This document shows, in pieces, positions 41,244-51,169 of a stretch of DNA of 64,000 bases. Numbering within the stretch: the first letter of the stretch is position 1; every line of letters begins with the position of its first letter. The notes beneath the pieces are model-generated. The model saw only the letters and a program-made list of their open reading frames with translations. It was not told where the DNA came from and did no database searches. This DNA is from Prauserella muralis (GTDB lineage: Bacteria > Actinomycetota > Actinomycetes > Mycobacteriales > Pseudonocardiaceae), in assembly GCF_003202285.1 (NCBI RefSeq), contig NZ_MASW01000001.1, forward strand, positions 124,001 through 188,000, read 5' to 3'. Made by a program: the position numbers and the translations under genes.

Positions 41244-43622
41244 CTAGACGGCAGCCTCGTCCGCATGGGGGTTGGGACCCTCCGCGCGCACCGGCAGCGT
41301 GTCGAACGCCTGCGGCGGCTCCCGCCACGGCGAGGGCAGCGTGCCCGCCCGCGCGTCGCGGACGGCCCGCCACACCCGCTGCGGGGTGAGTGGCATGTCC
41401 ACGTGCCGCACCCCCAGGTGCTTGAGCGCGTCCACGACGGCGTTCTGCACCGCGGGGGTCGAGCCGATCGTCGCCGACTCGCCGATGCCCTTGGCCCCCA
41501 GCGGGTTGTGCGGCGTCTCGGTCTCGGTGTTCGCCGTTTCCAGCGCCGGGATCTCGACCGCCGACGGCACCAGGTAGTCGGCGAGCGTGCCGGTGACGGG
41601 GTTGCCGTCCTCGTCGTAGGTCACCTGTTCCCACAGCGCCTGCGAGATGCCCTGCGCCGCACCACCCTGCTGCTGCCCGCGCACGATCAGCGGGTTGAGC
41701 ACCCGGCCGCAGTCGTCCACGGCGATGTGCCGCAGCGGCCGGACGAACCCGGTCTCGGTGTCCACCTCGACCACGGACACGTGGGCGCCGAACGGGAAGG
41801 TGGCCCCACCCGGCGTGAAGTCGGTGTTCGCCTCCAGCCGCTCACCGTCCTCCGCCGCGGCCGTGGCCAGCTCGGCCCAGCTCAGCGACGCCGTCGGCAC
41901 ACCCGCGACACCCAGCCTGCCGTCGGCGGTCAGCTCGACGTCGGCGACATCGGCCTCCAGCCGCGAGGCCGCCAGCTCCTTCGCCTTGCGCAGCAACAGC
42001 TCACCTGCCTCGCGCACCGCGCTGCCACCGACCTGCAGCGAGCGCGACCCGCCGGTGCCGCCGCCACGCGGGATCCGCGCGGTGTCCGACTGCACGAAGT
42101 CCACCGACTCCAGCGGAATGCCGAGCTTGTCCGACAGCAGCATGGCGAACGACGTGGGATGCCCCTGGCCGTGCCCGGACGTGCCGACCTTGATGGTGGC
42201 CCTGCCCTCCGGGCTCATCTCCACGGAGGCGTACTCACCGCCACCACCGCCGCCGGTGATCTCGACGTACGTGCTCACACCGATGCCGAGCAGCACCTGC
42301 TCGCCCGCCTCGATGCGGCGTGCCTGCTCCTCGCGCAGGTCCTCGTAGCCCGCGAGCCGCAGCGCTTCCCGCAGTGGCAGGTCGTAGTCGCCCGAGTCGT
42401 AGGTCGCGCCGACCACGGTGGTGTACGGGAACTCGTCGGGTCGCAGGAAGTTGCGCCGCCGCAGTTCCACCGGGTCCATGCCGAGCTCCGCGGCGGCCAG
42501 GTCCATCAGGCGTTCCAGCATCGCGGCAGCCTCCGGCCGCCCCGCGCCACGGAACGCGCCGGTGGGCGTGGTGTTGGTCAGCGCGGCGATCGCACCGAAG
42601 CTGATCCTGGGGATGCGGTACACGCCCTGCGACATGGTACGCGTCGGGCCGAGCGCGAAGCCACCGCCGAACCCGGCGTAGGCGCCGCAGTCGCCGATCA
42701 CGCGGCAGTGCAGGCCGGTGATCTCGCCGTCGGCCGTCAGCCCCAGCTCGGCGTACTGCACCTGGGCCCGGCTGTGCGGCATCGACTGCAGGTTCTCCGA
42801 CCGCGTCTCGACCCACTTCACGGGCCGGTCGAGCCTGCGCGCCACGCCCACCGCGACCTCGTACTCCGCGATGAGCCCGAACTTGCCTCCGAACGCGCCA
42901 CCGACGTGCGGGGCGACGACCCGCACCCGCTCGCGATCGAGGCCGAACGTCTTGGCCGCCGCCACCCACAACGCGTGCGGCGCCTGCGTGGACACGTGGA
43001 TCGTGAGGTCGTGCTCGTCACCGGGGCCACCGGGGACGACCGCGATGGCGTTGCCCTCCAGCGGCACGACGGCGACGCGCTGGTTCTCGATCCTGGCCCG
43101 CACCACCACGTCCGCGCCGTCGAGCACACCGGCGCCGATCTCGTCGCGTTCCCCGGCCGCGATGTTGCTGCCCAGCTCGGGAAACTGCAGCGGCGCGTCC
43201 GGCGCCACCGCGCTCTCCGGGTCGACCACGGCGTCCAGCGGCTCGTAGTCGACGTCGACGAGCTCGGTCGCGTCGGCCGCGGCCGCGCGGGTCTCGGCGA
43301 CGACGACGGCCACCGGATCGCCGACGAAGCGCACCCGGCCCTCGGCCAGCGGCGGCCGCACGCAGTCGCGGTTGACCTCCATGAACTGCCGCACCGGCGG
43401 CAGGCCGAGGTCGGCGGCGGTGTAGACGGCGACAACGCCGTCGGCCTTCTCGGCCTCGCTGACGTCGATGCCGGTGATCTCGGCGTGCGCGAACGGCGAG
43501 CGGACGAACGCCAGGTGCAGCACACCCTCGATGGCCAGATTGTCGACATAGGAACCTTCGCCGCGCAGCAGTTCCGGGTCCTCGACCCTGCGCACCTCGG
43601 TTCCGAGCAGTGATCCGGGCAT
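41244..43622 (-). CDS. Molybdenum hydroxylase large subunit, form II CoxL / xanthine dehydrogenase family
   Basis: The 792-residue protein contains the aldehyde oxidase/xanthine dehydrogenase hammerhead ('[11 protein letters not shown]', '[18 protein letters not shown]') and the molybdopterin-binding domains ('GGAFGGKF', '[13 protein letters not shown]', '[12 protein letters not shown]', '[10 protein letters not shown]', '[11 protein letters not shown]'). Active-site loop 'GAFRGAGR' (about 357-363) matches form II AYRGAGR rather than the AYxCSFR of true CO dehydrogenase, so CO oxidation is unlikely. The essential glutamate is in the '[11 protein letters not shown]' motif. No medium (FAD) or small (2Fe-2S) subunit gene is adjacent; partners must be elsewhere. 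The substrate is unknown. It needs the molybdenum cofactor whose genes are abundant in this window. Confidence 0.9.
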   Translation of the reverse strand: MPGSLLGTEVRRVEDPELLRGEGSYVDNLAIEGVLHLAFVRSPFAHAEITGIDVSEAEKADGVVAVYTAADLGLPPVRQFMEVNRDCVRPPLAEGRVRFVGDPVAVVVAETRAAAADATELVDVDYEPLDAVVDPESAVAPDAPLQFPELGSNIAAGERDEIGAGVLDGADVVVRARIENQRVAVVPLEGNAIAVVPGGPGDEHDLTIHVSTQAPHALWVAAAKTFGLDRERVRVVAPHVGGAFGGKFGLIAEYEVAVGVARRLDRPVKWVETRSENLQSMPHSRAQVQYAELGLTADGEITGLHCRVIGDCGAYAGFGGGFALGPTRTMSQGVYRIPRISFGAIAALTNTTPTGAFRGAGRPEAAAMLERLMDLAAAELGMDPVELRRRNFLRPDEFPYTTVVGATYDSGDYDLPLREALRLAGYEDLREEQARRIEAGEQVLLGIGVSTYVEITGGGGGGEYASVEMSPEGRATIKVGTSGHGQGHPTSFAMLLSDKLGIPLESVDFVQSDTARIPRGGGTGGSRSLQVGGSAVREAGELLLRKAKELAASRLEADVADVELTADGRLGVAGVPTASLSWAELATAAAEDGERLEANTDFTPGGATFPFGAHVSVVEVDTETGFVRPLRHIAVDDCGRVLNPLIVRGQQQGGAAQGISQALWEQVTYDEDGNPVTGTLADYLVPSAVEIPALETANTETETPHNPLGAKGIGESATIGSTPAVQNAVVDALKHLGVRHVDMPLTPQRVWRAVRDARAGTLPSPWREPPQAFDTLPVRAEGPNPHADEAAV

Positions 43623-43757
43623 GCACCCGACCCTAGCCGCGTGCGCCGATCATGCCCAGGTGGAGCAACTCGAGGAGTGGCTCAGGGTCGCCGTCTCCGG
43701 GTTCGTTCCGGGTCGCTCCCCGATGTCGCCGGGCCCGCGTGCGCGGAGCATGGAGGC

Positions 43758-43967
43758 ATGACGAACAACGTGACGGTCAAGAAGCTCCGCCGCAGCACAA
43801 CCGACCGCATGCTCTCGGGCGTCTGCGGTGGCTGGGCGCGCTACCTCGGGGTCGACGCCGCGATCATCCGCATCGGGCTGGTCGCCACGACGATCTTCGG
43901 CCTCGGCACCCCGGTGCTGGTCTACGCCGCGTGCTGGCTGCTGATGCCGGAGGACGACGGCTCGTGA
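43758..43967 (+). CDS. PspC-domain membrane protein
   Basis: This 69-residue protein is essentially a single PspC domain: 'LRRSTTDRMLSGVCGGWARYLGVDAAIIRIGLVATTIFGLGTPVLVYAACWLLMPEDD'. It has a hydrophobic re-entrant or paired transmembrane segment. PspC domains are found in phage-shock and envelope-stress signalling. There is no fused histidine kinase or LiaI domain. An upstream GGAGC 8 nt before the ATG serves as RBS, with a GGAGG nearer. It is followed by a strong hairpin, and is divergent from the CoxL-like gene. Confidence 0.93.
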   Translation: MTNNVTVKKLRRSTTDRMLSGVCGGWARYLGVDAAIIRIGLVATTIFGLGTPVLVYAACWLLMPEDDGS

Positions 43968-43991
43968 CCCGGAAACCTCCGTACACAGCAC

Positions 43992-44025
43992 GAACCCCGG
44001 GGCGAGCGAACTCGCCCCGGGGTTC
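43992..44025. terminator. Bidirectional terminator between pspC and groEL
   Basis: Perfect 15-bp arms at 43992-44006 (GAACCCCGGGGCGAG) and 44011-44025 flank a CGAA tetraloop. The hairpin is 25 nt after the PspC stop and 19 nt before the groEL stop, so it can serve both convergent genes. Confidence 0.92.
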
Positions 44026-44043
44026 ATACGGGTAGGACCGGAC

Positions 44044-45762
<1,719 letters not shown>

Positions 45763-45804
45763 TCACCGTCCCGACCTTCAGGCGGGTGGTCGGCGACCAG
45801 CCGC

Positions 45805-45831
45805 CTAGCACTCGACGGTGCCGAGTGCCAA
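45805..45831. promoter_or_regulatory. CIRCE operator (HrcA), proximal copy
   Basis: The inverted repeat CTAGCACTC - 9 nt (gacggtgcc) - GAGTGCCAA matches the CIRCE consensus TTAGCACTC-N9-GAGTGCTAA at 16 of 18 arm positions. It lies 133 nt upstream of the groEL start. Confidence 0.95.
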
Positions 45832-45839
45832 TTCCGTGT

Positions 45840-45866
45840 TTAGCACTCTCAGGGTGAGAGTGCAAG
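45840..45866. promoter_or_regulatory. CIRCE operator (HrcA), distal copy
   Basis: The repeat TTAGCACTC - 9 nt - GAGTGCAAG is a second CIRCE, starting 9 nt past the first. It abuts the end of the Ser/Thr kinase gene (stop at 45876-45878), leaving little room for further upstream promoter elements. Confidence 0.93.
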
Positions 45867-45875
45867 GAGCGGGGG

Positions 45876-47291
45876 TCACCCGCCCGTGCCCGGAACCACC
45901 GGAATCGAGGTCGGCGGCGGGTTGTTCCCGCCCGTGTCACCGGAGTCCGGCTCGCTCGGCTCCGCACCCTGCGACTGGCCGGGCCCGACCGGGATGTCGG
46001 GCGCCTGCGAGGTCTCCGTCCGCGCACCAGGCTGGTTCTGCTCGCCGCCGGTGTCGTCACCGGTGAGCAGCACGACCGCCACGACGGCGCCGGCGATCAC
46101 GACCACCGCGACGATCACCCAGATGATCCATGCCTTGCCGCCCTTCTTCGGCGGCGGCTGGTGAAATCCGGAGCCCCCGCCCTGCGGCGGCCCGTAGCCG
46201 GGCGGCGGGCCCTGCGGGGGCATGCCGTACGGCGGCTGCTGGCCGTATCCGGGAGGTGGCTGCCGGCCGTATCCCGGCGGCGGGCCAGGGGTCCCCGGTG
46301 GCATCGGCTGCCCGGGATGCCCCTGCGGGCCCGGCTGTCCTGGTTGCTGTCCCGGCTGCTGACCGTAGGGATGCACCGGGCCCCCCTCTCCGTGTTGTGC
46401 GACGGCGACCGCCTGCCTGCCCGGCAGGGTCTTCGACAGCGCGGGCTCGGCGTCCAGAGCCTTGCGCGCGGCGAGGACCAGGTCGACACAGCCTGCGTAC
46501 CGGTCGCCGGGGCTCTTCGCCATTCCCCTGCGGACGACGTCGTCGACGGCGGGCGGCACCGAGGGAACCATCCGCGACACCGGCAGCGCCTCCCCGCTGA
46601 GGTGCCCCTTGATCACGGTCTGCACGTCACCCTGGAAGGGCGGGTTCCCGGTGAGGCACGCGTAGAGCATGCAGGCGAGCGCGTACTGGTCGGTCCTGCC
46701 GTCGAGCGGCTCGCCCCGCAGGTGCTCCGGCGCGGCGTAGGTCGGCGAGCCGAGAAAGTCGCCACCACGCGTGCGGTGGCCGGTGGCGCCCCGGCGGGTC
46801 AGCCCGAAGTCGGCGACGTAGACGTGCTCGCGGTGCGACTCACGACTCGTGACGAGCACGTTGGCCGGCTTGACGTCCAGGTGGACGAGTCCGCGGTTGT
46901 GCAGGGTGTCGAGCGCGTCGGCGACCTGTTCGAGCAGGCCGAGAGCTCGCTGCGGCTCCATTGGCGAACCGCCGATCAGGCTGGCCAGGTCGGACCCGTC
47001 GACCAGGCGCATGGCGATGTAGAGCATGCCGTCGAGCTCGCCGAAGTCGTATAGCGGCACGATGTTGGCGTGGTCGATCGCCGAGGTGTTGCGGGCCTCG
47101 TCGACGAACCGCTCGCGGAACTCCGCGTCGGCGCCGAGGTGCTCGCCGATCACCTTGAGCGCGACCTTGCGGCCAAGGCGCACGTCGGTGGCCTTGTACA
47201 TCACGCTCATGCCGCCCCGGCCGAGCACACCGTCGATGCGGTAGTTGCCCAGCCGCCGACCGGTGAGGTCCCCCGACACATCGCCTGTCAC
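45876..47291 (-). CDS. Transmembrane Ser/Thr protein kinase
   Basis: The 471-residue kinase carries the N-terminal domain (about 15-285) with P-loop 'LGRGGMSVMYKA', ATP-Lys 'VALKVIGE', the catalytic loop 'HLDVKPANV' and 'DFGLTRRG', and substrate loop 'GSPTYAAPEHL'. The HRD arginine is Leu here, so it is a non-RD kinase. A Pro/Gly/Gln-rich linker with repeated 'PPPGYG' units follows. One membrane helix ('AWIIWVIVAVVVIAGAVVAVVLL') and a short Pro/Thr/Ser-rich extracellular tail complete it. The GTG at 47291 is chosen; GTG 47312 is an alternative and neither RBS is strong. It sits upstream of groEL in the same direction, so readthrough into groEL is possible. Confidence 0.93.
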   Translation of the reverse strand: MTGDVSGDLTGRRLGNYRIDGVLGRGGMSVMYKATDVRLGRKVALKVIGEHLGADAEFRERFVDEARNTSAIDHANIVPLYDFGELDGMLYIAMRLVDGSDLASLIGGSPMEPQRALGLLEQVADALDTLHNRGLVHLDVKPANVLVTSRESHREHVYVADFGLTRRGATGHRTRGGDFLGSPTYAAPEHLRGEPLDGRTDQYALACMLYACLTGNPPFQGDVQTVIKGHLSGEALPVSRMVPSVPPAVDDVVRRGMAKSPGDRYAGCVDLVLAARKALDAEPALSKTLPGRQAVAVAQHGEGGPVHPYGQQPGQQPGQPGPQGHPGQPMPPGTPGPPPGYGRQPPPGYGQQPPYGMPPQGPPPGYGPPQGGGSGFHQPPPKKGGKAWIIWVIVAVVVIAGAVVAVVLLTGDDTGGEQNQPGARTETSQAPDIPVGPGQSQGAEPSEPDSGDTGGNNPPPTSIPVVPGTGG

Positions 47292-47367
47292 AGAGCGCAG
47301 CCTAACGCCCACGCCCGATGTGGAGCGCGACCTGTCGGTAGTTCAGGTTCGCGACCTGTCCCTGGTG

Positions 47368-47574
47368 CTACGAAACCTTGCGGACGTCGGCGGCCTGGCT
47401 GCGGCCGTCCCGTCCCGCGGTGATCTCGAACTCGACCCGGTCACCCTCGTCGAGGGTCCGGAAACCGTCCGCCTGGATCGCGGAGTAGTGTACGAACACA
47501 TCGGGACCCTCGGGGGACTCGATGAAGCCGTAACCCTTTTCCGCGTTGAACCACTTGACCGTGCCGACAGCCAC
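47368..47574 (-). CDS. Cold-shock protein (CspA family)
   Basis: The 68-residue cold-shock domain contains RNP1 'KGYGFI' and RNP2 'VFVHY' with '[26 protein letters not shown]', and a slightly shorter surface loop. It binds single-stranded RNA/DNA and melts mRNA structure. The GTG at 47574 is certain, with GGAGG 5 nt upstream. It is monocistronic by spacing: 124 nt to the upstream AIM24 gene and 76 nt before the kinase. Confidence 0.96.
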   Translation of the reverse strand: MAVGTVKWFNAEKGYGFIESPEGPDVFVHYSAIQADGFRTLDEGDRVEFEITAGRDGRSQAADVRKVS

Positions 47575-47698
47575 GGCGTCCTCCTTGTTACAAAACGCAA
47601 ACGCGGCAGTCCCGCCTGCCCCGTTCCAAGCGTCGATCACGCTACCGGAATAATGCGCCTGGGCAATGGTCAATTTGCGGTAACTGCGCCGAGCGGTT

Positions 47699-48298
47699 TT
47701 ACTGCGCGCGCCTGCGAGCCTGGACCAGCACCGTCGCGGGCCCCGCGAAGTCCAGCGCCAGCCCCTCGCCCGTGCGCACCGACTGCGGGCCGGAGGGATC
47801 GAGCGCCCGCAGCCGCACCTGCGCCGAGTCCGGGTAGGCCAGCAGGAACGCGGGTCGCACGGTGATCACCTCGCCCGCCTCCAGCGTCAGCGCGTCCACC
47901 GGACCGTGGCAGGCGAGCACGAGCTGGCCGGAGCCGCCGTAGTGCTCGAGGAACCCGGAGTCGCCGCCGAACAACGCCTGCAGCGCGGGCCACGGCTGGT
48001 CCCTGCGCACGGTGGCCGGGCGCGCCAGCACCCGGTCGGCCGCCACACACCAGCCCGCGCGCCCGTCGAACTCCAGCGGGTAGACGTCGCCCGCATGGCT
48101 CGGCGCGAGATCGAGCCAGCCACCGTTCGCGGGCGCGGTGAAGACCGACCGTCCCCGGATGCCCCGCACCTGCCTGCTCTCGGTGACGCCGAAGCTGCTC
48201 GCGATCATCGTGTCCGGGTCGGCCTCCACGGCCTCGCCCTGCGCGAGCACGATCCTGGCGACCCCGAACGCAGGCGTGTGCCGCGTGTGGACCTGCAT
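47699..48298 (-). CDS. AIM24-family protein (TIGR00266-like), copy 2
   Basis: The ~199-residue protein is a mini double-psi/jelly-roll AIM24 member: '[21 protein letters not shown]', '[44 protein letters not shown]', '[33 protein letters not shown]', '[20 protein letters not shown]'. The molecular role of bacterial AIM24 proteins is not known. ATG at 48298 is preferred though the RBS is poor; GTG at 48304 is nearly adjacent. It follows copy 1 closely (7 nt) and looks coupled to it. Confidence 0.9.
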   Translation of the reverse strand: MQVHTRHTPAFGVARIVLAQGEAVEADPDTMIASSFGVTESRQVRGIRGRSVFTAPANGGWLDLAPSHAGDVYPLEFDGRAGWCVAADRVLARPATVRRDQPWPALQALFGGDSGFLEHYGGSGQLVLACHGPVDALTLEAGEVITVRPAFLLAYPDSAQVRLRALDPSGPQSVRTGEGLALDFAGPATVLVQARRRAQ

Positions 48299-48304
48299 CC
48301 TCAC

Positions 48305-48982
48305 CTACCGGGAGGGCACCTGCGCGATCACCCACGCGGCGAGCGCCGAGGGGTTCCGCGTCTGGGTGAGGATCTGGCCGGGACCGGCGAAGTCGAACAC
48401 GAAGCCCTCGCCGCTTTTGAGCGACTGGATGATGCCGGAGGACACCTTGCGCAGCTGCGACTGCACCGTCTCGGCGTAGGCGACGACGTGTCCGGAGTCG
48501 ATCGTGACCATCTCGCCCTGCTGGAGCGTCACCAGGTCCATGGCGCCGTAGCAGGCCACGACGAGCGGGCCCTGCCCCGTCGCGTACGTCAGGAAGCCAC
48601 CCTCACCGCCGAACAGCTTGTTGAAGCCGCCCCACTTGGTCTGCGTCTGCACGCCGTAGGAGGAGGCCAGCCAGCAGCCGCGGGTGACGCACCAGCCGGT
48701 GCGCCCGTCGAGGTTGATCACCTGGACGTCGCCGGGGAGGTGCGGCGCGACGTCCACCCAGCCGCCGTTCTGCGGCGCGGTGTAGGTGGAGATGAACAGC
48801 GACTCGCCGCCGAGGACGGCACGCCCGAGCCCCTTCATCATGCCGCCCTGGGTGGACGACTGGACGTGCACGCCGTAGCTGGTCGCCGACATCGCCCCCG
48901 ACTCCACCTGGCACGGCTCGCCGGGGGCCAGCATGAGCCGGGCCACGGTGAACGCAGGCTGGTGGCGCAGCTGTACCTGCAT
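48305..48982 (-). CDS. AIM24-family protein, copy 1
   Basis: The 225-residue paralogue shares the same block order: 'LAPGEPCQVESGAMSATSYGV', 'GGESLFISTYTAPQNGGWVDVAPHLPGDVQVINLDGRTGWCVTRGCWLA', 'PLVVACYGAMDLVTLQQGEMVTIDSGHVVAYAET', 'GEGFVFDFAGPGQILTQTRNP'. The N-terminal 'MQVQLRHQPAFTVARLMLAPGE' is repeated in copy 2. GGGGAGG lies 5 nt before the ATG at 48982. It is divergent from moeA across 64 nt. The pair forms a tandem-duplicated operon of unknown role. Confidence 0.93.
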   Translation of the reverse strand: MQVQLRHQPAFTVARLMLAPGEPCQVESGAMSATSYGVHVQSSTQGGMMKGLGRAVLGGESLFISTYTAPQNGGWVDVAPHLPGDVQVINLDGRTGWCVTRGCWLASSYGVQTQTKWGGFNKLFGGEGGFLTYATGQGPLVVACYGAMDLVTLQQGEMVTIDSGHVVAYAETVQSQLRKVSSGIIQSLKSGEGFVFDFAGPGQILTQTRNPSALAAWVIAQVPSR

Positions 48983-49046
48983 TGATCCTCCCCTGTCACC
49001 TCGCGTCAGCGGGGAGAGTCTTGCACGGCCGCCGCCGGGAGGGAGG

Positions 49047-50261
49047 ATGGTCCGCGTGATCTCCGTCGACGAACACCGCGCCGCGGTGACCGAGCTGCTC
49101 GGCACCCGTCCCGGCGTGGAGCTTCCGCTTGCCGACTGCGCAGGACTCGTGCTGGCCGGCGACGTCCGCGCCGGTGTGGCCCTGCCGCCCTTCGACAACT
49201 CCGCGATGGACGGTTACGCCCTGCGTTCCGTCGACGTCGTGGAGGCGAGTGACGACTCGCCCGTCGAGCTGCCGGTGAGCGAGGACATCCCGGCAGGCCG
49301 CACCGACGTCCCCGCGCTGCTGCCCGGCACCGCACACCGGATCATGACCGGCGCGCCGATGCCGCCGGGCGCCGACAGTGTCGTCATGGTCGAGCGCACC
49401 GACGGCGGCACCGGCAAGGTGCGGATCTTCGCGGCCGCGGCCCCCGGCGCGCACGTGCGCCGCACCGGTGAGGACGTGGCGGCGGGCTCGGTGGCGCTGG
49501 CCAGGGGCAGCGTGCTCGGGCCCGCGCAGCTGGGGCTGGCCTCCGCGGTCGGGCTCGACCGGCTGCTGGTGCACGCGCCGCCGAGGGTGCTCGTGGTGTC
49601 CACCGGCACCGAACTGGTGCTGCCGCCGGACGAGCTGCGGCACGGCCAGATCTACGAGTCGAACAGCGTGATGCTGGTGGCGGGCCTGCGGGCGCTGGGC
49701 TGCCACGTCGAGTCGATCCGCAGCGTCGCCGACGACGTGGAGACCTTCCGCGCCGCGATCGAGCCACGGCTGGCAAGCACCGACCTCGTGGTGACCTCCG
49801 GCGGCGTGAGCGCCGGAGCGTACGAGGTGGTCAAGGACGCGCTGACCGGCGCGGGCGTGTCGTTCCGCAAGGTGGCCATGCAACCCGGCGGTCCGCAGGG
49901 GCTCGGCCGGTGGGACGGCGTGCCGGTGGTGACGCTGCCCGGCAACCCGGTGAGCGTGCTGGTGTCGTTCGAGGCGTTCCTGCGTCCCGCGCTGCTGGCC
50001 TCGCTCGGCCACAGCGGCACCGACCGGCAGCACGTGCGGGCGAGGCTCATCGAGACGCTGCAGTCGCCGAAGGGCAAGCGCCAGTTCCGGCGCGGCTACT
50101 ACACCCAGGCGCAGGGGGAGGTCACCGGGATCGTCGGACCGCGGGGCGGGCCCGGCTCGCATCTGCTCGCCGCGTTCACGCAGGCGAACTGCCTGATCGT
50201 GTTGCCGGAGGACGTCACGGAGGCGGCCGAGGGCTCGGAGGTGGACGTGCTGCTGCTCTAG
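49047..50261 (+). CDS. moeA: Molybdopterin molybdotransferase
   Basis: This 404-residue enzyme inserts molybdate into adenylated molybdopterin. Motifs: 'PPFDNSAMDGYALRS', 'RIMTGAPMPPGADSVVMVE', 'GEDVAAGSVALARG', 'RVLVVSTGTEL' with 'GQIYESNSVML' (MogA-like domain, ~180-320), 'VTSGGVSAGAYEVVKDAL', 'LPGNPVSVLVSFEAFLRPAL', and the C-terminal MoeA domain IV. The ATG at 49047 follows GGGAGGGAGG; GTG at 49056 is also possible. It is the first of moeA-psd-pssA-AAA, an order shared with Rv0438c-Rv0435c in M. tuberculosis. Confidence 0.95.
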   Translation: MVRVISVDEHRAAVTELLGTRPGVELPLADCAGLVLAGDVRAGVALPPFDNSAMDGYALRSVDVVEASDDSPVELPVSEDIPAGRTDVPALLPGTAHRIMTGAPMPPGADSVVMVERTDGGTGKVRIFAAAAPGAHVRRTGEDVAAGSVALARGSVLGPAQLGLASAVGLDRLLVHAPPRVLVVSTGTELVLPPDELRHGQIYESNSVMLVAGLRALGCHVESIRSVADDVETFRAAIEPRLASTDLVVTSGGVSAGAYEVVKDALTGAGVSFRKVAMQPGGPQGLGRWDGVPVVTLPGNPVSVLVSFEAFLRPALLASLGHSGTDRQHVRARLIETLQSPKGKRQFRRGYYTQAQGEVTGIVGPRGGPGSHLLAAFTQANCLIVLPEDVTEAAEGSEVDVLLL

Positions 50262-50349
50262 GAGCGCCACCAACTCGACAACTCTTTGTAACGTTTTCCG
50301 CACCAGGGGTTATCAGCGCAGGCCCGCACCCATAAAATCGGCCGTCCGC

Positions 50350-50392
50350 GGCCGGGTGGCGTACGGCGTCGGGGGGCGGACGCCACCCGGCC
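50350..50392. terminator. Hairpin between moeA and psd
   Basis: Perfect 13-bp arms GGCCGGGTGGCGT (50350-50362) and ACGCCACCCGGCC (50380-50392) flank a 17-nt loop, 89 nt after the moeA stop and 72 nt before psd. It could terminate the moeA transcript or attenuate entry to psd. Confidence 0.72.
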
Positions 50393-50463
50393 CGTCCAGT
50401 CCGCGGCGCTGGCGTAGCGTGGAAGTGTCACTCCCACCAGACATACCGGGAAAAACAGACCAC

Positions 50464-51165
50464 ATGAGCGCCAATTCGCTTGGCCACGCCGTGCAGCTCG
50501 CCCGGGAGACTCTCCCTCCCCTGCATCCGGCCGGACGGCCGTTCGTGCTCGGCGGCGTCGCGGCCACCCTCGCCCTCCGCACGATCTCCAAGCCGCTCGG
50601 GCTGCTCGCCGGCGTCGGCACACTCGCCACGGCCGCGTTCTTCCGCGAGCCACGCCGCGTGCCACCGCGGCGGGAGGGGCTCGTGCTCGCCGCCGCGGAC
50701 GGCCTCGTCTCCCTCATCGAGGACGCGGTGCCGCCCGCCGAGCTGGGCCTGCCCGCCGAGCCGCGCACGCGGGTCAGCGTCTTCCTGTCCGTGTTCGACG
50801 TGCACGTCCAGCGCGCGCCGGTCACGGGCACGATCGAACGCGTCGCCTACCGGCCCGGCAAGTTCCTGTCCGCGGATCTCGACAAGGCCAGCGAGGACAA
50901 CGAGCGCAACTCCCTGCTGGTATGTACCCGTGACGGGCACCGCATCGTCGTCGTGCAGATCGCCGGGCTTGTGGCGCGGCGTATCGTGTGCCAGGTCGGT
51001 GAGGGCGAGCGCGTCGAGGCAGGCTCGACGTACGGCTTGATCCGGTTCGGCTCCCGGGTGGACACGTACCTGCCGCCCGGTAGCCGTGTGCTGGTCGAGA
51101 AGGGCCAGCGCACGATCGGCGGCGAGACGCCGCTGGCCGAGGTCCCCGGTACGCAGGAGGGTTGA
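50464..51165 (+). CDS. psd: Phosphatidylserine decarboxylase proenzyme
   Basis: The 233-residue enzyme forms phosphatidylethanolamine from phosphatidylserine. A membrane-associated N-terminal segment ('FVLGGVAATLALRTISKPLGLLAGVG') is followed by 'FFREPRRVPP', 'AADGLVSLIEDA', 'VFLSVFDVHVQRAPVTGTIERVAYRPGKFLSA', 'NERNSLLV' and 'VARRIVCQVGEGERVEAGSTYGLIRFGSRVD'. The Gly-Ser of 'FGSR' (about 196-197) is the autocleavage site that yields the pyruvoyl group. Its size is that of the short actinobacterial class. It is coupled to pssA, 4 nt away. Confidence 0.94.
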   Translation: MSANSLGHAVQLARETLPPLHPAGRPFVLGGVAATLALRTISKPLGLLAGVGTLATAAFFREPRRVPPRREGLVLAAADGLVSLIEDAVPPAELGLPAEPRTRVSVFLSVFDVHVQRAPVTGTIERVAYRPGKFLSADLDKASEDNERNSLLVCTRDGHRIVVVQIAGLVARRIVCQVGEGERVEAGSTYGLIRFGSRVDTYLPPGSRVLVEKGQRTIGGETPLAEVPGTQEG

Positions 51166-51169
51166 CCGC

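Noticed and set aside
41265-43613. Very long open frame on the strand opposite the CoxL-like gene
   Set aside because: It mirrors the coding strand in a high-GC gene, reads as Arg/Gly/His/Ala-rich sequence without domains, and has no RBS. The same applies to long opposite-strand frames over groEL, cvnA and the kinase at 32163-34598.
41244-43622. Aerobic CO dehydrogenase
   Set aside because: The AYxCSFR motif of form I CoxL is absent; the loop is of form II type and the accessory subunits are missing.
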